This document shows positions 34,536 to 42,480 of a stretch of DNA of 64,000 nt, piece after piece. The position numbers and the translations under genes are program-made. The notes under the pieces were generated by a model. It saw nothing but the letters and a program-made list of their open reading frames with translations. It did no database searches and was not told the DNA's origin. Position 1 is the stretch's first letter; each line of letters starts with the position of its first letter. The DNA is from Sphingobium chungbukense (GTDB taxonomy: Bacteria > Pseudomonadota > Alphaproteobacteria > Sphingomonadales > Sphingomonadaceae): NCBI RefSeq assembly GCF_001005725.1, contig NZ_LBIC01000007.1, positions 434,001 through 498,000 of the forward strand, read 5' to 3'.

Positions 34536-36125
34536 TCAGAGCCCCAACGAACCCGGATTGACCCGCCGTTGCGGATCGACCACCGATTTCACGCCCTTGA
34601 GCAGGTGGACCAGCGTGCCGTCGGCCATCATTTCCTGATAGGGATAATATTTGCCGATCTGCAGGTGCAGGGCGCCAAGGGAATCGAACAGACCGCGCAA
34701 TTCGTCACGCAGTCCCAGCGCCACGGCGCGCCGTTCCTCATCGGCGGGGATATCCTTCCACTTTTCCGCAAATTCAGGCTCGATCAGTGAAAGGCGGAAC
34801 GGCCCGAGCGCATCGCGCCAGTAAAAGCTCGGCTCGATCACGAATTCCGGCCCCGAAAAACACGTCAGATAGGAGGTCTTGATCCCATGCTTCTCCATCA
34901 ACGGCTTGCGCTCCGCCAGAAATTTCTCCGTGGCCTCGGCAGCCTTCACCGCGACCGACAAAGGGAAATATCCATGGACGGGAATCCAGATCTCGCCGTC
35001 AGATCCCAGCAAGATCGTACGCACGCCACCAAAGGGAGCATTGCGGAATACGGTCGGAATACTGCTCGCCATCTCCGTTCCGCCTTCTTCGACGCAGATT
35101 TCGGCGGCGAGGTCAGTATGTTCGGCGGCGACACCTTCCGTCAAACCATCCAATGTCATGTGCAGCGAATAGGGCACGTCCTTCAGGATCTTCTTGCCGC
35201 CGAACGCGACCTTCGCCGCCCGCTTCAACCCTTTCAGGCCGCCTTTGCGCGCGATCTTGCCGACGATGGAAAGACCTTCCTCGAACGTGATGCCCTGCTT
35301 CTCGAAACCCGCATTATAATAGGGATCGAACCCGTAACATTCAGAGGCGATGCCCAGCCGGGCGATGCGGACCTGCGCCGCCAGCATCGCCGCCAACGTG
35401 TCGAACCGATAGGAAAGATAGCCGGTGTGCTTCGGCGCCGGAACGAGGCGAAGAGCAGCGGCCGCCTTTATTCCCATGGCCCCGGTGTCCGCGAGGAAAA
35501 TGCCCGTCATGTCAGGGCCGAAATGCCGCCAGAACGGACTGCCATGCTTGTGCCCCCAGGATCCCGTGCTGACAACGGTCCCGTCCGCCAGCACCACCTT
35601 CAGGCCAAGCACGCTTTCCGCCGCTGTTCCTCCCGTTCCCGAGCCATGAAACAGGCTGTTCTGCGACAATGCGCCGCCAACCGTGGCATAGGCACCGGAC
35701 AGCGGCCCCCAATAAGGCGTACGCAGGCCGAGCGGCGATAGCGCTTCATGCAAGGTCTTCCACGTGCAACCACATTCGACGATCACGTACATATCGTCTT
35801 CGTTGATTTCGAGAATGCGGTTCATCCGCCGCATGTCGACCAGCACGCTGTTCTTCTCGACGGGCGTGTAGCCGCTGGTATAGGACATCCCGCCTCCCCG
35901 CGCGACGACCGCCCGCCCCTCTTGGGTCACCAACTGCACGGACGCGGCCAGTTCTTCGATGCTAGCCGGCTGAATCACCGCATCCGCCACCTCGCCCGGC
36001 CGCCAACTAAGATCGGTGGAGAAGAAATCGCGACGCTCCGCATCCTCGATCATATGCTCCGTGCCCACTATCTGGCGCAAGCGGTCCATGATTTCCGGAT
36101 TATGCGACCTATCAGCAGCTGACAT
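34536..36125 (-). CDS. FAD-linked oxidase/dehydrogenase (PCMH-type)
   Basis: Flavoenzyme of the vanillyl-alcohol-oxidase/glycolate-oxidase type. The FAD-binding part shows AVVARGGGMSYTSGYTPV, YWGPLSGAYATVGGALSQNS and GTGGTAAESVLGLKVVLADGTVVSTGSWG within the first 230 residues; a substrate domain follows and ends VKSVVDPQRRVNPGSLGL. The 529 aa protein starts best at ATG 36125, which has GGAAAGG 6 bases upstream, though other in-frame ATGs exist up to 36179. First gene of the cupin-hydrolase operon, with two operator candidates upstream. It probably oxidises a hydroxy or amine side group, identity unknown. Confidence 0.85.
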   Translation of the reverse strand: MSAADRSHNPEIMDRLRQIVGTEHMIEDAERRDFFSTDLSWRPGEVADAVIQPASIEELAASVQLVTQEGRAVVARGGGMSYTSGYTPVEKNSVLVDMRRMNRILEINEDDMYVIVECGCTWKTLHEALSPLGLRTPYWGPLSGAYATVGGALSQNSLFHGSGTGGTAAESVLGLKVVLADGTVVSTGSWGHKHGSPFWRHFGPDMTGIFLADTGAMGIKAAAALRLVPAPKHTGYLSYRFDTLAAMLAAQVRIARLGIASECYGFDPYYNAGFEKQGITFEEGLSIVGKIARKGGLKGLKRAAKVAFGGKKILKDVPYSLHMTLDGLTEGVAAEHTDLAAEICVEEGGTEMASSIPTVFRNAPFGGVRTILLGSDGEIWIPVHGYFPLSVAVKAAEATEKFLAERKPLMEKHGIKTSYLTCFSGPEFVIEPSFYWRDALGPFRLSLIEPEFAEKWKDIPADEERRAVALGLRDELRGLFDSLGALHLQIGKYYPYQEMMADGTLVHLLKGVKSVVDPQRRVNPGSLGL

Positions 36126-36153
36126 GAACATCCTTTCCATTTTGCCGTCCATA

Positions 36154-36163
36154 TTGTATGCAT
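36154..36163. promoter_or_regulatory. GntR/FCD-type operator candidate 6 (FAD oxidase operon)
   Basis: TTGTATGCAT, two mismatches from TTGTATACAA, about 30 bases before the FAD oxidase ATG. Confidence 0.5.
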
Positions 36164-36165
36164 TT

Positions 36166-36175
36166 TTGTAGACAT
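36166..36175. promoter_or_regulatory. GntR/FCD-type operator candidate 7 (FAD oxidase operon)
   Basis: TTGTAGACAT, two mismatches from TTGTATACAA, 2 bases after candidate 6, so the two may act as a tandem site between the FAD oxidase operon and the divergent regulator gene. Confidence 0.45.
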
Positions 36176-36241
36176 GCAAGTCTGTCGATGATGAATACGA
36201 TGTTGCTTGGCCGCAGGCTTGTTCCGCGTTAAAGGGCGGCC

Positions 36242-36913
36242 ATGAAGAACCAAGGTGGAACTCCGTCGAAGACGGACGAATCGAGCGCCGCGTCTCTTGT
36301 GAGTTTCGTCGTGGACTCGATCGTGGAAGGCGTGCTGAAAGGACAATATGTCCCCGGCCAGCGCCTGATCGCAGCAGATTTAGCGGAAGAATATGGAGTC
36401 AGCCGCGCACCGGTGAGGGAAGCGCTGCACGTTCTGGCGGGCGAGGGCGTGGTGGAACTCATCGCCAACAGAGGTGCGCGCATCCGCAAGCTGGGGGTGG
36501 AGCAGCTATTCAATTTCCTCGAGTTCACAGAGGCCCTGCTCGCCGTCGGCGTTCGCCGCGTCACGAACAAAAAGCTCAAGCGTGACGAGATCGCCCTTAT
36601 CGAGAAGGCTTTCCAGGATATAGAACAGCAATGCGAACGGAAGAATGCGCGGGAACTGCTATCGGCACTTCATCGTTATCATACCGTTTTGAATAAGATA
36701 TCAGGCAATGACTTCGTGGAATTCTTTTACAATAGGCCGTATATAAGATTTTATACGTCCCTTATCCATGAATTTGCACCTGGCGATAATTGGACGCAGT
36801 TCATACACAATTACCGCCTTATTCATTCGACAATTCTTTCTGGGGACGAGCATACCTCAGTCGCAACATTCGTCGCCCATATCCGCTGGGTACTCCAAAT
36901 GATGCGCGGATAA
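36242..36913 (+). CDS. GntR family regulator (second regulator of the accessory region)
   Basis: A 223 aa regulator. The winged helix is seen at ~22-80 (GQRLIAADLAEEYGVSRAPVREALHVLAGEGVVELIANRGARI) and the C-terminal part is helical and FCD-like but departs from the classical metal pattern (HRYHTVLNKISGND, FYNRPYIRFYTSL). AAAGGG lies 5 bases before the ATG. It is divergent from the FAD oxidase operon with two operator candidates between. The last third is distinctly AT-rich with rarer codons for this window, compatible with recent acquisition. It may act jointly or in competition with the regulator at 18967-19599. Confidence 0.85.
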   Translation: MKNQGGTPSKTDESSAASLVSFVVDSIVEGVLKGQYVPGQRLIAADLAEEYGVSRAPVREALHVLAGEGVVELIANRGARIRKLGVEQLFNFLEFTEALLAVGVRRVTNKKLKRDEIALIEKAFQDIEQQCERKNARELLSALHRYHTVLNKISGNDFVEFFYNRPYIRFYTSLIHEFAPGDNWTQFIHNYRLIHSTILSGDEHTSVATFVAHIRWVLQMMRG

Positions 36914-37134
36914 TCTATAGCGGCCTGCCAGATGATCGCCATCTGATCCCGATGAAATAGTCCGGACGCTTGGCGGCAAAGGTCGGTCCATGTTGCATTC
37001 CCATTGCATGGAGCCGCTTGGAAATCTCGGAAATCAAGGGAAAATGGCGGAATTGCGCGGGTTTCGATGGCAACACGAAATCGCCCGTTCCCGCACTGGA
37101 TGAGTTCAAACCCATTGAATTCATGAGATGAAAA
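36914..37134. other. 221-base gap between regulator and tRNA-Arg
   Basis: Contains no gene, terminator or duplicated tRNA end that I could identify. It is at the right end of the accessory region. Confidence 0.5.
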
Positions 37135-37211
37135 TGGTGCGCCCAACAGGATTCGAACCTGTGGCCTTCGGATTAGGAATCCGACGCTCTATCCTGCTGA
37201 GCTATGGGCGC
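37135..37211 (-). tRNA. tRNA-Arg (anticodon CCT)
   Basis: Read on the minus strand the sequence GCGCCCATAGCTCAGCAGG begins a standard cloverleaf. Its anticodon loop TTCCTAA has anticodon CCT (codon AGG), the T-arm GGTTCGAATCC is standard, and the acceptor ends GGGCGC-A-CCA with CCA encoded. Total 77 nt including CCA. The 3' end faces the accessory region, a common integration context, but no integrase or repeat of the tRNA end was seen. Confidence 0.95.
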
Positions 37212-37245
37212 GCCGTGACGGCTCTATGCTGCGCGAAGGATGCGG

Positions 37246-37731
37246 TCAATTCTTCACTTCAGGGGGAACCACCGGAAAAGGCAGCGGGGCGACCTCCACA
37301 CCCTCGGCGATCAGCGCCCGCGCCTCTTCCAGCGCGACCTCGCCATGGATGCTGCTGCGGTCCTGTTCGCCATAATGCATGGCGCGAGCCTGTTCGGCAA
37401 AGCCGCGCCCGACCCAGGTGGACCCTTCCAGCGCCTTCTGCTGCGCCCGCGCCAGTGCCTGGATCAGTTCGCGCATCTTCGCCTCTTCGCCCGCACCCAT
37501 GGCGATCGATGCGCCATCGGACGGGGCGAGCTGGGCCGGCAATGCCTCGGCCCGGCTGTTGCCCTTGGGCGCGACGGCGGGCGCCATCACGGCCTTTCCC
37601 ACTTCGGCGTCGCCGCAGAGCGGACAGGAGAGCAGGCCCCGCCTCTTCTGATCCTCATAATCGGCGCTGGAACCGAACCAGGCCTCGAACACATGGCCTT
37701 GGGATTGGCATTTGAGGTCGAAAACGATCAC
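37246..37731 (-). CDS. DUF1178 family protein
   Basis: A 161 aa protein of a conserved alphaproteobacterial family of unknown function. It starts MIVFDLKCQSQGHVFEAWFG, has a zinc-finger-like CPLCG pair and ends in a proline-rich tail. It overlaps the downstream part of the nitrilase gene: its ATG (37731) overlaps the amidase stop (37728-37730) by 4 bases, so it is translated from the grxC-amidase transcript. Family assignment is from the N-terminus and the Cys motif. Confidence 0.9.
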   Translation of the reverse strand: MIVFDLKCQSQGHVFEAWFGSSADYEDQKRRGLLSCPLCGDAEVGKAVMAPAVAPKGNSRAEALPAQLAPSDGASIAMGAGEEAKMRELIQALARAQQKALEGSTWVGRGFAEQARAMHYGEQDRSSIHGEVALEEARALIAEGVEVAPLPFPVVPPEVKN

Positions 37732-38558
37732 GACACTGTCACATCCATGGGCAATGATCGCCGGTTGGCGAGCGCAGGCACCCGCCCGCGCACTTCCTCT
37801 ATGCGCGACAAGTCGATCTGCGCAAGAGCCAGACCGGCGGTTTCGCCCATGTCGAGGACGATATCCCCCCAGGGGTCGACGATCAGGCTGTGGCCATAAG
37901 TGTCGCGGCCGTCGGCATGATGGCCGGTCTGCGCGGCGGCGATGACGAAGCAGCCCGCCTCAATCGCCCGCGCCCGCAATAATATGTGCCAGTGCGCCCT
38001 GCCGGTCGGCACGGTGAAGGCGGCGGGCATCAGGAGCACGGTCGCGCCGGCATTGGTGAGCGCCCGGTAAAGGTCGGGAAAGCGCATGTCATAGCAGACC
38101 GACAGCCCCATCCGCGCCCAGGGGGTGTCGACCGCGACAACCCGCTCGCCCGGCCCGTAGACCGAGGATTCGCGCCAGCTCTCGCCCGTCGCCAGATCGA
38201 CGTCGAAGAGATGGATCTTGTCGTAGCGGGCGCGGATTTCGCCGCTGTCGTCGATCATGAAACTGCGATTGGCCCAGCGCCCGTCGATGCGTTCGTCCTT
38301 CAGCGGCAGGGACCCAAGATGCACCCACAAGCCCTGTTTCGCCGCAGCCTCCCGCACGGCGGCCAGCACCGGATCGTCAGCCTCGGATCGCAGCGTCGCC
38401 GCCGCCCGCTGGCGGTCGCGGTCCAGATATCCCGCCATTTCCGGGGTGAAGAGCATATCCGCCCCCTCCCCTTTGGCACGCGCCGCCATTTCCGCGATCG
38501 CGGCGGCGTTGGCGGCGGGATCGACCCCGCTGGTCATCTGGAAGATCGCGGCGCGCAT
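37728..38558 (-). CDS. Carbon-nitrogen hydrolase (nitrilase superfamily amidase)
   Basis: A 276 aa amidase of the Nit1/Nit2 group, which repair deaminated glutathione or hydrolyse omega-amides. The catalytic Glu (LFTPEMAGYL), Lys (RYDKIHLFDV) and Cys (LSVCYDMRFPDL) are present, with the EAGCFVIAAAQTGHH motif later on. It lies just after grxC with a 5-base gap, and next to DUF1178, so a link with thiol metabolism fits. The exact substrate is not determined by sequence. Confidence 0.9.
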   Translation of the reverse strand: MRAAIFQMTSGVDPAANAAAIAEMAARAKGEGADMLFTPEMAGYLDRDRQRAAATLRSEADDPVLAAVREAAAKQGLWVHLGSLPLKDERIDGRWANRSFMIDDSGEIRARYDKIHLFDVDLATGESWRESSVYGPGERVVAVDTPWARMGLSVCYDMRFPDLYRALTNAGATVLLMPAAFTVPTGRAHWHILLRARAIEAGCFVIAAAQTGHHADGRDTYGHSLIVDPWGDIVLDMGETAGLALAQIDLSRIEEVRGRVPALANRRSLPMDVTVS

Positions 38559-38563
38559 CGGAC

Positions 38564-38821
38564 TTATGCTCCCAGCAATGCGTCGAGCTTGCCCTGCCGG
38601 TCGAGCGCCGCCAAGTCGTCGCTGCCGCCGACATGCGTGCCGTCGATGAAGATCTGGGGCACTGTCGTCCCGCCATGGGCACGGCCCAGCATTTCCTCGC
38701 GCTTCGGTCCGCCCATGGTGATGTCATATTCCTCGAACGGAACGCCCTTGCCTTCCAGTAGCGCCTTGGCGCGGGCACAATAGCCGCACCACGCCTTGGT
38801 ATAGATTTCGACCTTCGCCAT
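38564..38821 (-). CDS. grxC: Glutaredoxin 3
   Basis: A small thiol-disulfide oxidoreductase, 85 aa, with dithiol active site Cys12-Gly-Tyr-Cys15 (WCGYC), the cis-Pro TTVPQIFIDG and GGSDDLAAL glutathione-binding motifs. Length and motifs fit class I glutaredoxins. The start at 38821 gives MAKVEIYTKAW, the family N-terminus. It follows comF and precedes the nitrilase-type amidase on the same strand. Confidence 0.95.
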   Translation of the reverse strand: MAKVEIYTKAWCGYCARAKALLEGKGVPFEEYDITMGGPKREEMLGRAHGGTTVPQIFIDGTHVGGSDDLAALDRQGKLDALLGA

Positions 38822-38870
38822 CTGTCTCGATACTCCTTGTCTGCCGAAATTGTGGCTCGGCGCGCCTTTG

Positions 38871-39626
38871 TCAATCGTCCGCATCCGGCACGACCCGCGC
38901 CCAGCAAAGAAGATGAACGCTCGCCGCGCCGCCGCGTTTCAGCGTCCGGGCGCAGGCCGCCGCCGTCGCCCCGCTGGTATGCACGTCGTCGATCAGCAGC
39001 ACGGCCCGTCCCTGGAGGCCATGGTCCGATGCCAGCGCAAAGGCCCCCCGCACCACCTTTGCCCGCGCCTTCATGCCCATGCCCCGCAACGGCATGGTCC
39101 GCCGGGTCCGGAGCAAGGCGTGGTGATCGACCGGCAGCCCCGCCATCCGCCCCAGATGCCGGGCGATCAGCGCCGACTGGTTGAACCCGCGCCACCACAG
39201 GCGCCAGCGATGCAACGGCACCGGCACGATCACCGGTTCCTCCACCGCTGGAAGCTGCCGCGCCATCTGCCGGGCGATCAGGCGTGCAAGGCCGATACGC
39301 CGCCCATATTTGAGCCGCAGCGCGACGGCGCGGGCCACATCGCCATAGGCGAGCACCGCCCGCGCGCTGTCGAAGGGCGGCGGATCGGCAAGGCATGCGC
39401 CGCATTCCGCGCCCAGCCCCTGCTCATAGGCGAAGGGGACGCCGCAGCGCGCGCAGCAAGGCTCGCCCAGGAAACGCATGCCAGTCCAACAGGTCAGGCA
39501 GAAGGCGTCATCGGCATCCACGATCAGCCCGCAACCGGGGCAACGCGGCGGAAGGGCATAGTCGAACGCGGGACGCAGCAGGCTCTTGAGCAAGGGGGAG
39601 ACCTTGGAAAGCGGCGGGAGGGACAT
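38871..39626 (-). CDS. comF: ComF family phosphoribosyltransferase-like protein
   Basis: ComF proteins are linked to DNA uptake in naturally competent bacteria, but many species keep them without known competence. The 251 aa protein has an N-terminal zinc finger (CPGC, CLTC, CCARC) and the C-terminal PRPP-type loop VLLIDDVHTSGATAAACA. The ATG at 39626 has AGGGAG upstream; a tandem ATG lies three bases earlier. It heads the comF-grxC-amidase-DUF1178 run and is divergent from the methyltransferase. Confidence 0.92.
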   Translation of the reverse strand: MSLPPLSKVSPLLKSLLRPAFDYALPPRCPGCGLIVDADDAFCLTCWTGMRFLGEPCCARCGVPFAYEQGLGAECGACLADPPPFDSARAVLAYGDVARAVALRLKYGRRIGLARLIARQMARQLPAVEEPVIVPVPLHRWRLWWRGFNQSALIARHLGRMAGLPVDHHALLRTRRTMPLRGMGMKARAKVVRGAFALASDHGLQGRAVLLIDDVHTSGATAAACARTLKRGGAASVHLLCWARVVPDADD

Positions 39627-39670
39627 CATCTCCCTTGTTCCCGCTCCGTCGCCGATGCACAAGGCCCGCC

Positions 39671-40519
39671 ATGACCAATCCCGACATCTTCGACCGCACC
39701 CTGCGCGCCAGGCGGCGCGACCGGATGATGGCGCGCTTTGCCGACCATGATTTCCTCTACCGGGCGATGCTGGACGAACTGCTCGACCGGCTGGGCGACG
39801 TGCAGCGCGAATTGAAGGAGGTGCTGGTCATCGGCTGCCCCGACGGCAGCGCCAGGGCGGCTCTGGAGGCCATGGGGAAGACGGTCGTCTGCGCCGATCC
39901 CGGCTTTGCCGCGGCGCGCGCGCAGGGCGGGGTGCAGGTCGATGAGGACGCCCTGCCCTTTGCCGACGAGAGTTTCGACCTGGTGGTCGCCTGCGGCACG
40001 CTCGACAGCGTCAACGACCTGCCGGGCGCGCTGATCCTGATGCAGCGGGTGTTGCGGCCGGACGGGCTGATGCTGGCGGCCTTCACCGGCGCGGGGTCGC
40101 TGCCCCGGCTGCGCGCCGCGCTGATGGCCGGCGAAGGCGACCGGCCGGGCCAGCATGTCCATCCGCAGGTCGATGTGCGTTCGGCGGGCGACCTGCTGGC
40201 GCGGGCGGGCTTTACCATGCCGGTCGCGGATGGGGATATGCTGACGGTGCGCTATGGCGATGTGCTGCGGCTGATGCATGACTTGCGCGGCATGGGGGCG
40301 GGCAATCTACTGGTTTCCCGACCGCCCATATTGCGGCGGGAGGCGATCGCCGGGGCGGCCGGGCATTTCGCTGCCGCCGCGGATGAGGACGGGCGAACGG
40401 CGGAGCAGATGGCGATCGTCTATCTGAGCGGGTGGAAGGCCGATCCCGGTCAGGCGAAGCCGGCGCGGCGCGGCAGTGCGACCGTGTCGTTGGCGGAGGC
40501 GCTCAAGCCGAAGCATTGA
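39671..40519 (+). CDS. SAM-dependent methyltransferase (NDUFAF5/BioC-like)
   Basis: A 282 aa class I methyltransferase. The SAM motif is degenerate but visible (VLVIGCPDGSAR), followed by an acidic loop VVCADPGFAA, a motif FDLVVACGTLDSVNDLPG and VLRPDGLMLAAFTG. Segment FDRTLRARRRDRM at the N-terminus resembles the mitochondrial complex I factor NDUFAF5 and its bacterial relatives. The ATG at 39671 matches this start. The role is probably protein or quinone-pathway methylation; not proven. Confidence 0.8.
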   Translation: MTNPDIFDRTLRARRRDRMMARFADHDFLYRAMLDELLDRLGDVQRELKEVLVIGCPDGSARAALEAMGKTVVCADPGFAAARAQGGVQVDEDALPFADESFDLVVACGTLDSVNDLPGALILMQRVLRPDGLMLAAFTGAGSLPRLRAALMAGEGDRPGQHVHPQVDVRSAGDLLARAGFTMPVADGDMLTVRYGDVLRLMHDLRGMGAGNLLVSRPPILRREAIAGAAGHFAAAADEDGRTAEQMAIVYLSGWKADPGQAKPARRGSATVSLAEALKPKH

Positions 40520-40876
40520 CGGCGATGCGCGCCAATCGCCCGGAAATGGCTGTTTTACGTCGAAGTTCACACTGTATGCGCGCGCGTGCCAGGGCGCGCG
40601 TGTGCGGAGGCAGGAGGATCGGACGGTTCAAAGAGGGATGCGGGATAGACCCGCGGGCGCGGAATAGGACAGCGTGAAATGGGCACCCGTTGGTAAATAG
40701 GATGTTTTTCAGCAACCTGTTGCCGTTGGGCATCCGTCGGTCTGAGCCAGAGTCGGGAAAGGGCCATGAGCGGCCGTCACATCCTCCTTACCCGGAGCGT
40801 GGGGCCGGAGCATGGGGCCGGAGCCTGGGGGGATGAAGGGGGGATGTCCGCCGTCCGCCCCAACCGCCGGAAGCCA
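40520..40876. other. 357-base intergenic region
   Basis: No gene seen. It contains a tandem copy of GGGGCCGGAGC at 40801-40811 and 40814-40824 and a GC-rich inverted stretch near 40580. Terminator for the methyltransferase gene is not evident. Confidence 0.55.
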
Positions 40877-41845
40877 TCAGGCCGCCAGGCGAAGGAACGG
40901 CACCGGCTCGGTGGAGCGCAGGACGATGGGCTTGCCTTCGGACGCTTCGAACAGTTCGCCGTCCAGTATGACGCTGCTGTGGTCGCCCTCTATGCGGATC
41001 ACGTCGCCCTGTTCCAGATGGATACCCTGCATCTGGGCCTTGCCCACACGCCTGGTCACACTGGCCCAGAAGAGGCGCAGCAGGGCGGCCAGATTCTGGT
41101 CGACGGCCATCAGCTTCATATTGCCGCGCCGGCTGTCGCCCGGCTGCACGCCGAGCAGCAATCGTTCCAATGTCGTCACGATCAGCACGGCGAAGCGCCC
41201 GGCCAGTTGCCCGTCGCGGATCAGGGAGATACGCACCGGACGGCTGGATTGCGGCAGGAATCGGGCACGAACCCCAAAGACCAGCGAGACGAGTACCGCG
41301 ATGACCGTCAGGAAATGACTGATGCCGTTGGACAGGCCCAACGGATAGATCTGGTTGCGGCAGTAGAGCATATAGTCCGCCAACCCCGCCCCACCCAGGA
41401 ACATGCCCAGCACCGGCCGGCTTTCCGCCTGCCCGTCCGACAGCGCGATCAGTTCGCGCGCCACGACATGGTCGTCGACGCCCGCCTTGGCGATCTGGAC
41501 GATCCTTTCCAGCGCCTTGATCGGATCGCCATGAATGCCGAGGTCGAGCGCGATCAGGTTGGTCTTGCCGTTGGGCAGCACCGCGATCGGCGGCACGCGG
41601 CCCTGGAAATGCTCGCCCTGATAAAGTTCGGTCAGCGCCGCCTGCACCGTGCCGTCGCCGCCGTTGATGACGATGACGACCGGATCGACGCGGGCGATGG
41701 TCTGGAGCGCCCGGCCGATCTGGTCGACATGTTCCACCTCATAATGGAAGATGTCGGGGTTGCTCGCGCAATAGCTGCGCACGCGCGGAAGCGTCTGCCG
41801 GTTGCCCGTGGATTTGGGATTGGACAATAGGGCGACGCGGACCAT
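40877..41845 (-). CDS. Diacylglycerol kinase-family protein (lipid kinase-like)
   Basis: A 322 aa protein of the DAGK catalytic domain family, which phosphorylate lipids using ATP. The nucleotide motif VIVINGGDGTVQAAL and the PPIAVLPNGKTNLIALDLG motif are present. The middle region carries a hydrophobic helix (HFLTVIAVLVSLVFGV), so membrane association is likely. The second lipid kinase of the window (47259-48161) is only distantly similar. It sits before a DUF2141 gene transcribed the same way. Confidence 0.85.
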   Translation of the reverse strand: MVRVALLSNPKSTGNRQTLPRVRSYCASNPDIFHYEVEHVDQIGRALQTIARVDPVVIVINGGDGTVQAALTELYQGEHFQGRVPPIAVLPNGKTNLIALDLGIHGDPIKALERIVQIAKAGVDDHVVARELIALSDGQAESRPVLGMFLGGAGLADYMLYCRNQIYPLGLSNGISHFLTVIAVLVSLVFGVRARFLPQSSRPVRISLIRDGQLAGRFAVLIVTTLERLLLGVQPGDSRRGNMKLMAVDQNLAALLRLFWASVTRRVGKAQMQGIHLEQGDVIRIEGDHSSVILDGELFEASEGKPIVLRSTEPVPFLRLAA

Positions 41846-41855
41846 GGTCGGGGGA

Positions 41856-42350
41856 TCACATATATTTGAGGTTGATGGTGATCTTCGTCACGCCGGGGCC
41901 TGCATAGAAGGCCGCCTTCTCGACCCCCGGCTTGCCCAGGTTGAAGATGCTGATCGACGGATTGTTGGAAAAGCCGCCGCCGTCGCGGGAAATGTCGGTC
42001 TTGCCGTTGCCGTCGCGGTCATGGCGCACGGCGATTCCATATTTGCCCGGCTGGGGCACCGGCATGCAGAAGCGCATCTCGCCATTGCTGGCCTTCACCG
42101 GCACGTCGATGCGGCCCAGCCATTCGCCCTTGGCCAGCCAGGCGGCCTTGGTCGCGGGATAGGATTGCACGCGCACCGTGCCGGTCGAGGCGGCAAAGCC
42201 GCGCACGTCGACCAGGACCGCCGGCCCTTTCGCCGTGGCGGAGCAACGTTCCAGGTCGTTGCCGATCTCCATACCATGGGCGATGGCCGGGGCGGCCGCG
42301 AACAAGGCCCCCACCGACATCAGTCCCATTGCAACTTTGAACATGACCAT
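41856..42350 (-). CDS. DUF2141 family periplasmic protein
   Basis: A 164 aa exported protein. The N-terminus MVMFKVAMGLMSVGALFAAAPAIAHG is a signal peptide, followed by a core with LVDVRGFAASTGTVRVQSY, GKYGIAVRHDRDGNGKTD and SNNPSISIFNLGKPGVEKAAF, the DUF2141 pattern. The DRDGNGKTD loop may bind calcium. GGAG is 4 bases before ATG 42350; the ATG at 42344 is an alternative. It lies upstream of the lipid kinase gene with a 10-base gap, so co-transcription is likely. Function unknown. Confidence 0.85.
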   Translation of the reverse strand: MVMFKVAMGLMSVGALFAAAPAIAHGMEIGNDLERCSATAKGPAVLVDVRGFAASTGTVRVQSYPATKAAWLAKGEWLGRIDVPVKASNGEMRFCMPVPQPGKYGIAVRHDRDGNGKTDISRDGGGFSNNPSISIFNLGKPGVEKAAFYAGPGVTKITINLKYM

Positions 42351-42480
42351 CCAACTCCGTGAAGCTATAGCCGCCCGTTGACACCGGACGGCGAGCCCCT
42401 GTTCGCCCCGCAACTTACCTGACTCGCATATGGGGGGGGTTTGCGGCCAAATCATGGTGATGGGACGACCACATAGAGAA

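Noticed and set aside
37135..37211. tRNA-Arg as an attachment site of a mobile island
   Set aside because: No integrase gene and no copy of the tRNA 3' end were found within the window, so it is only a hint.
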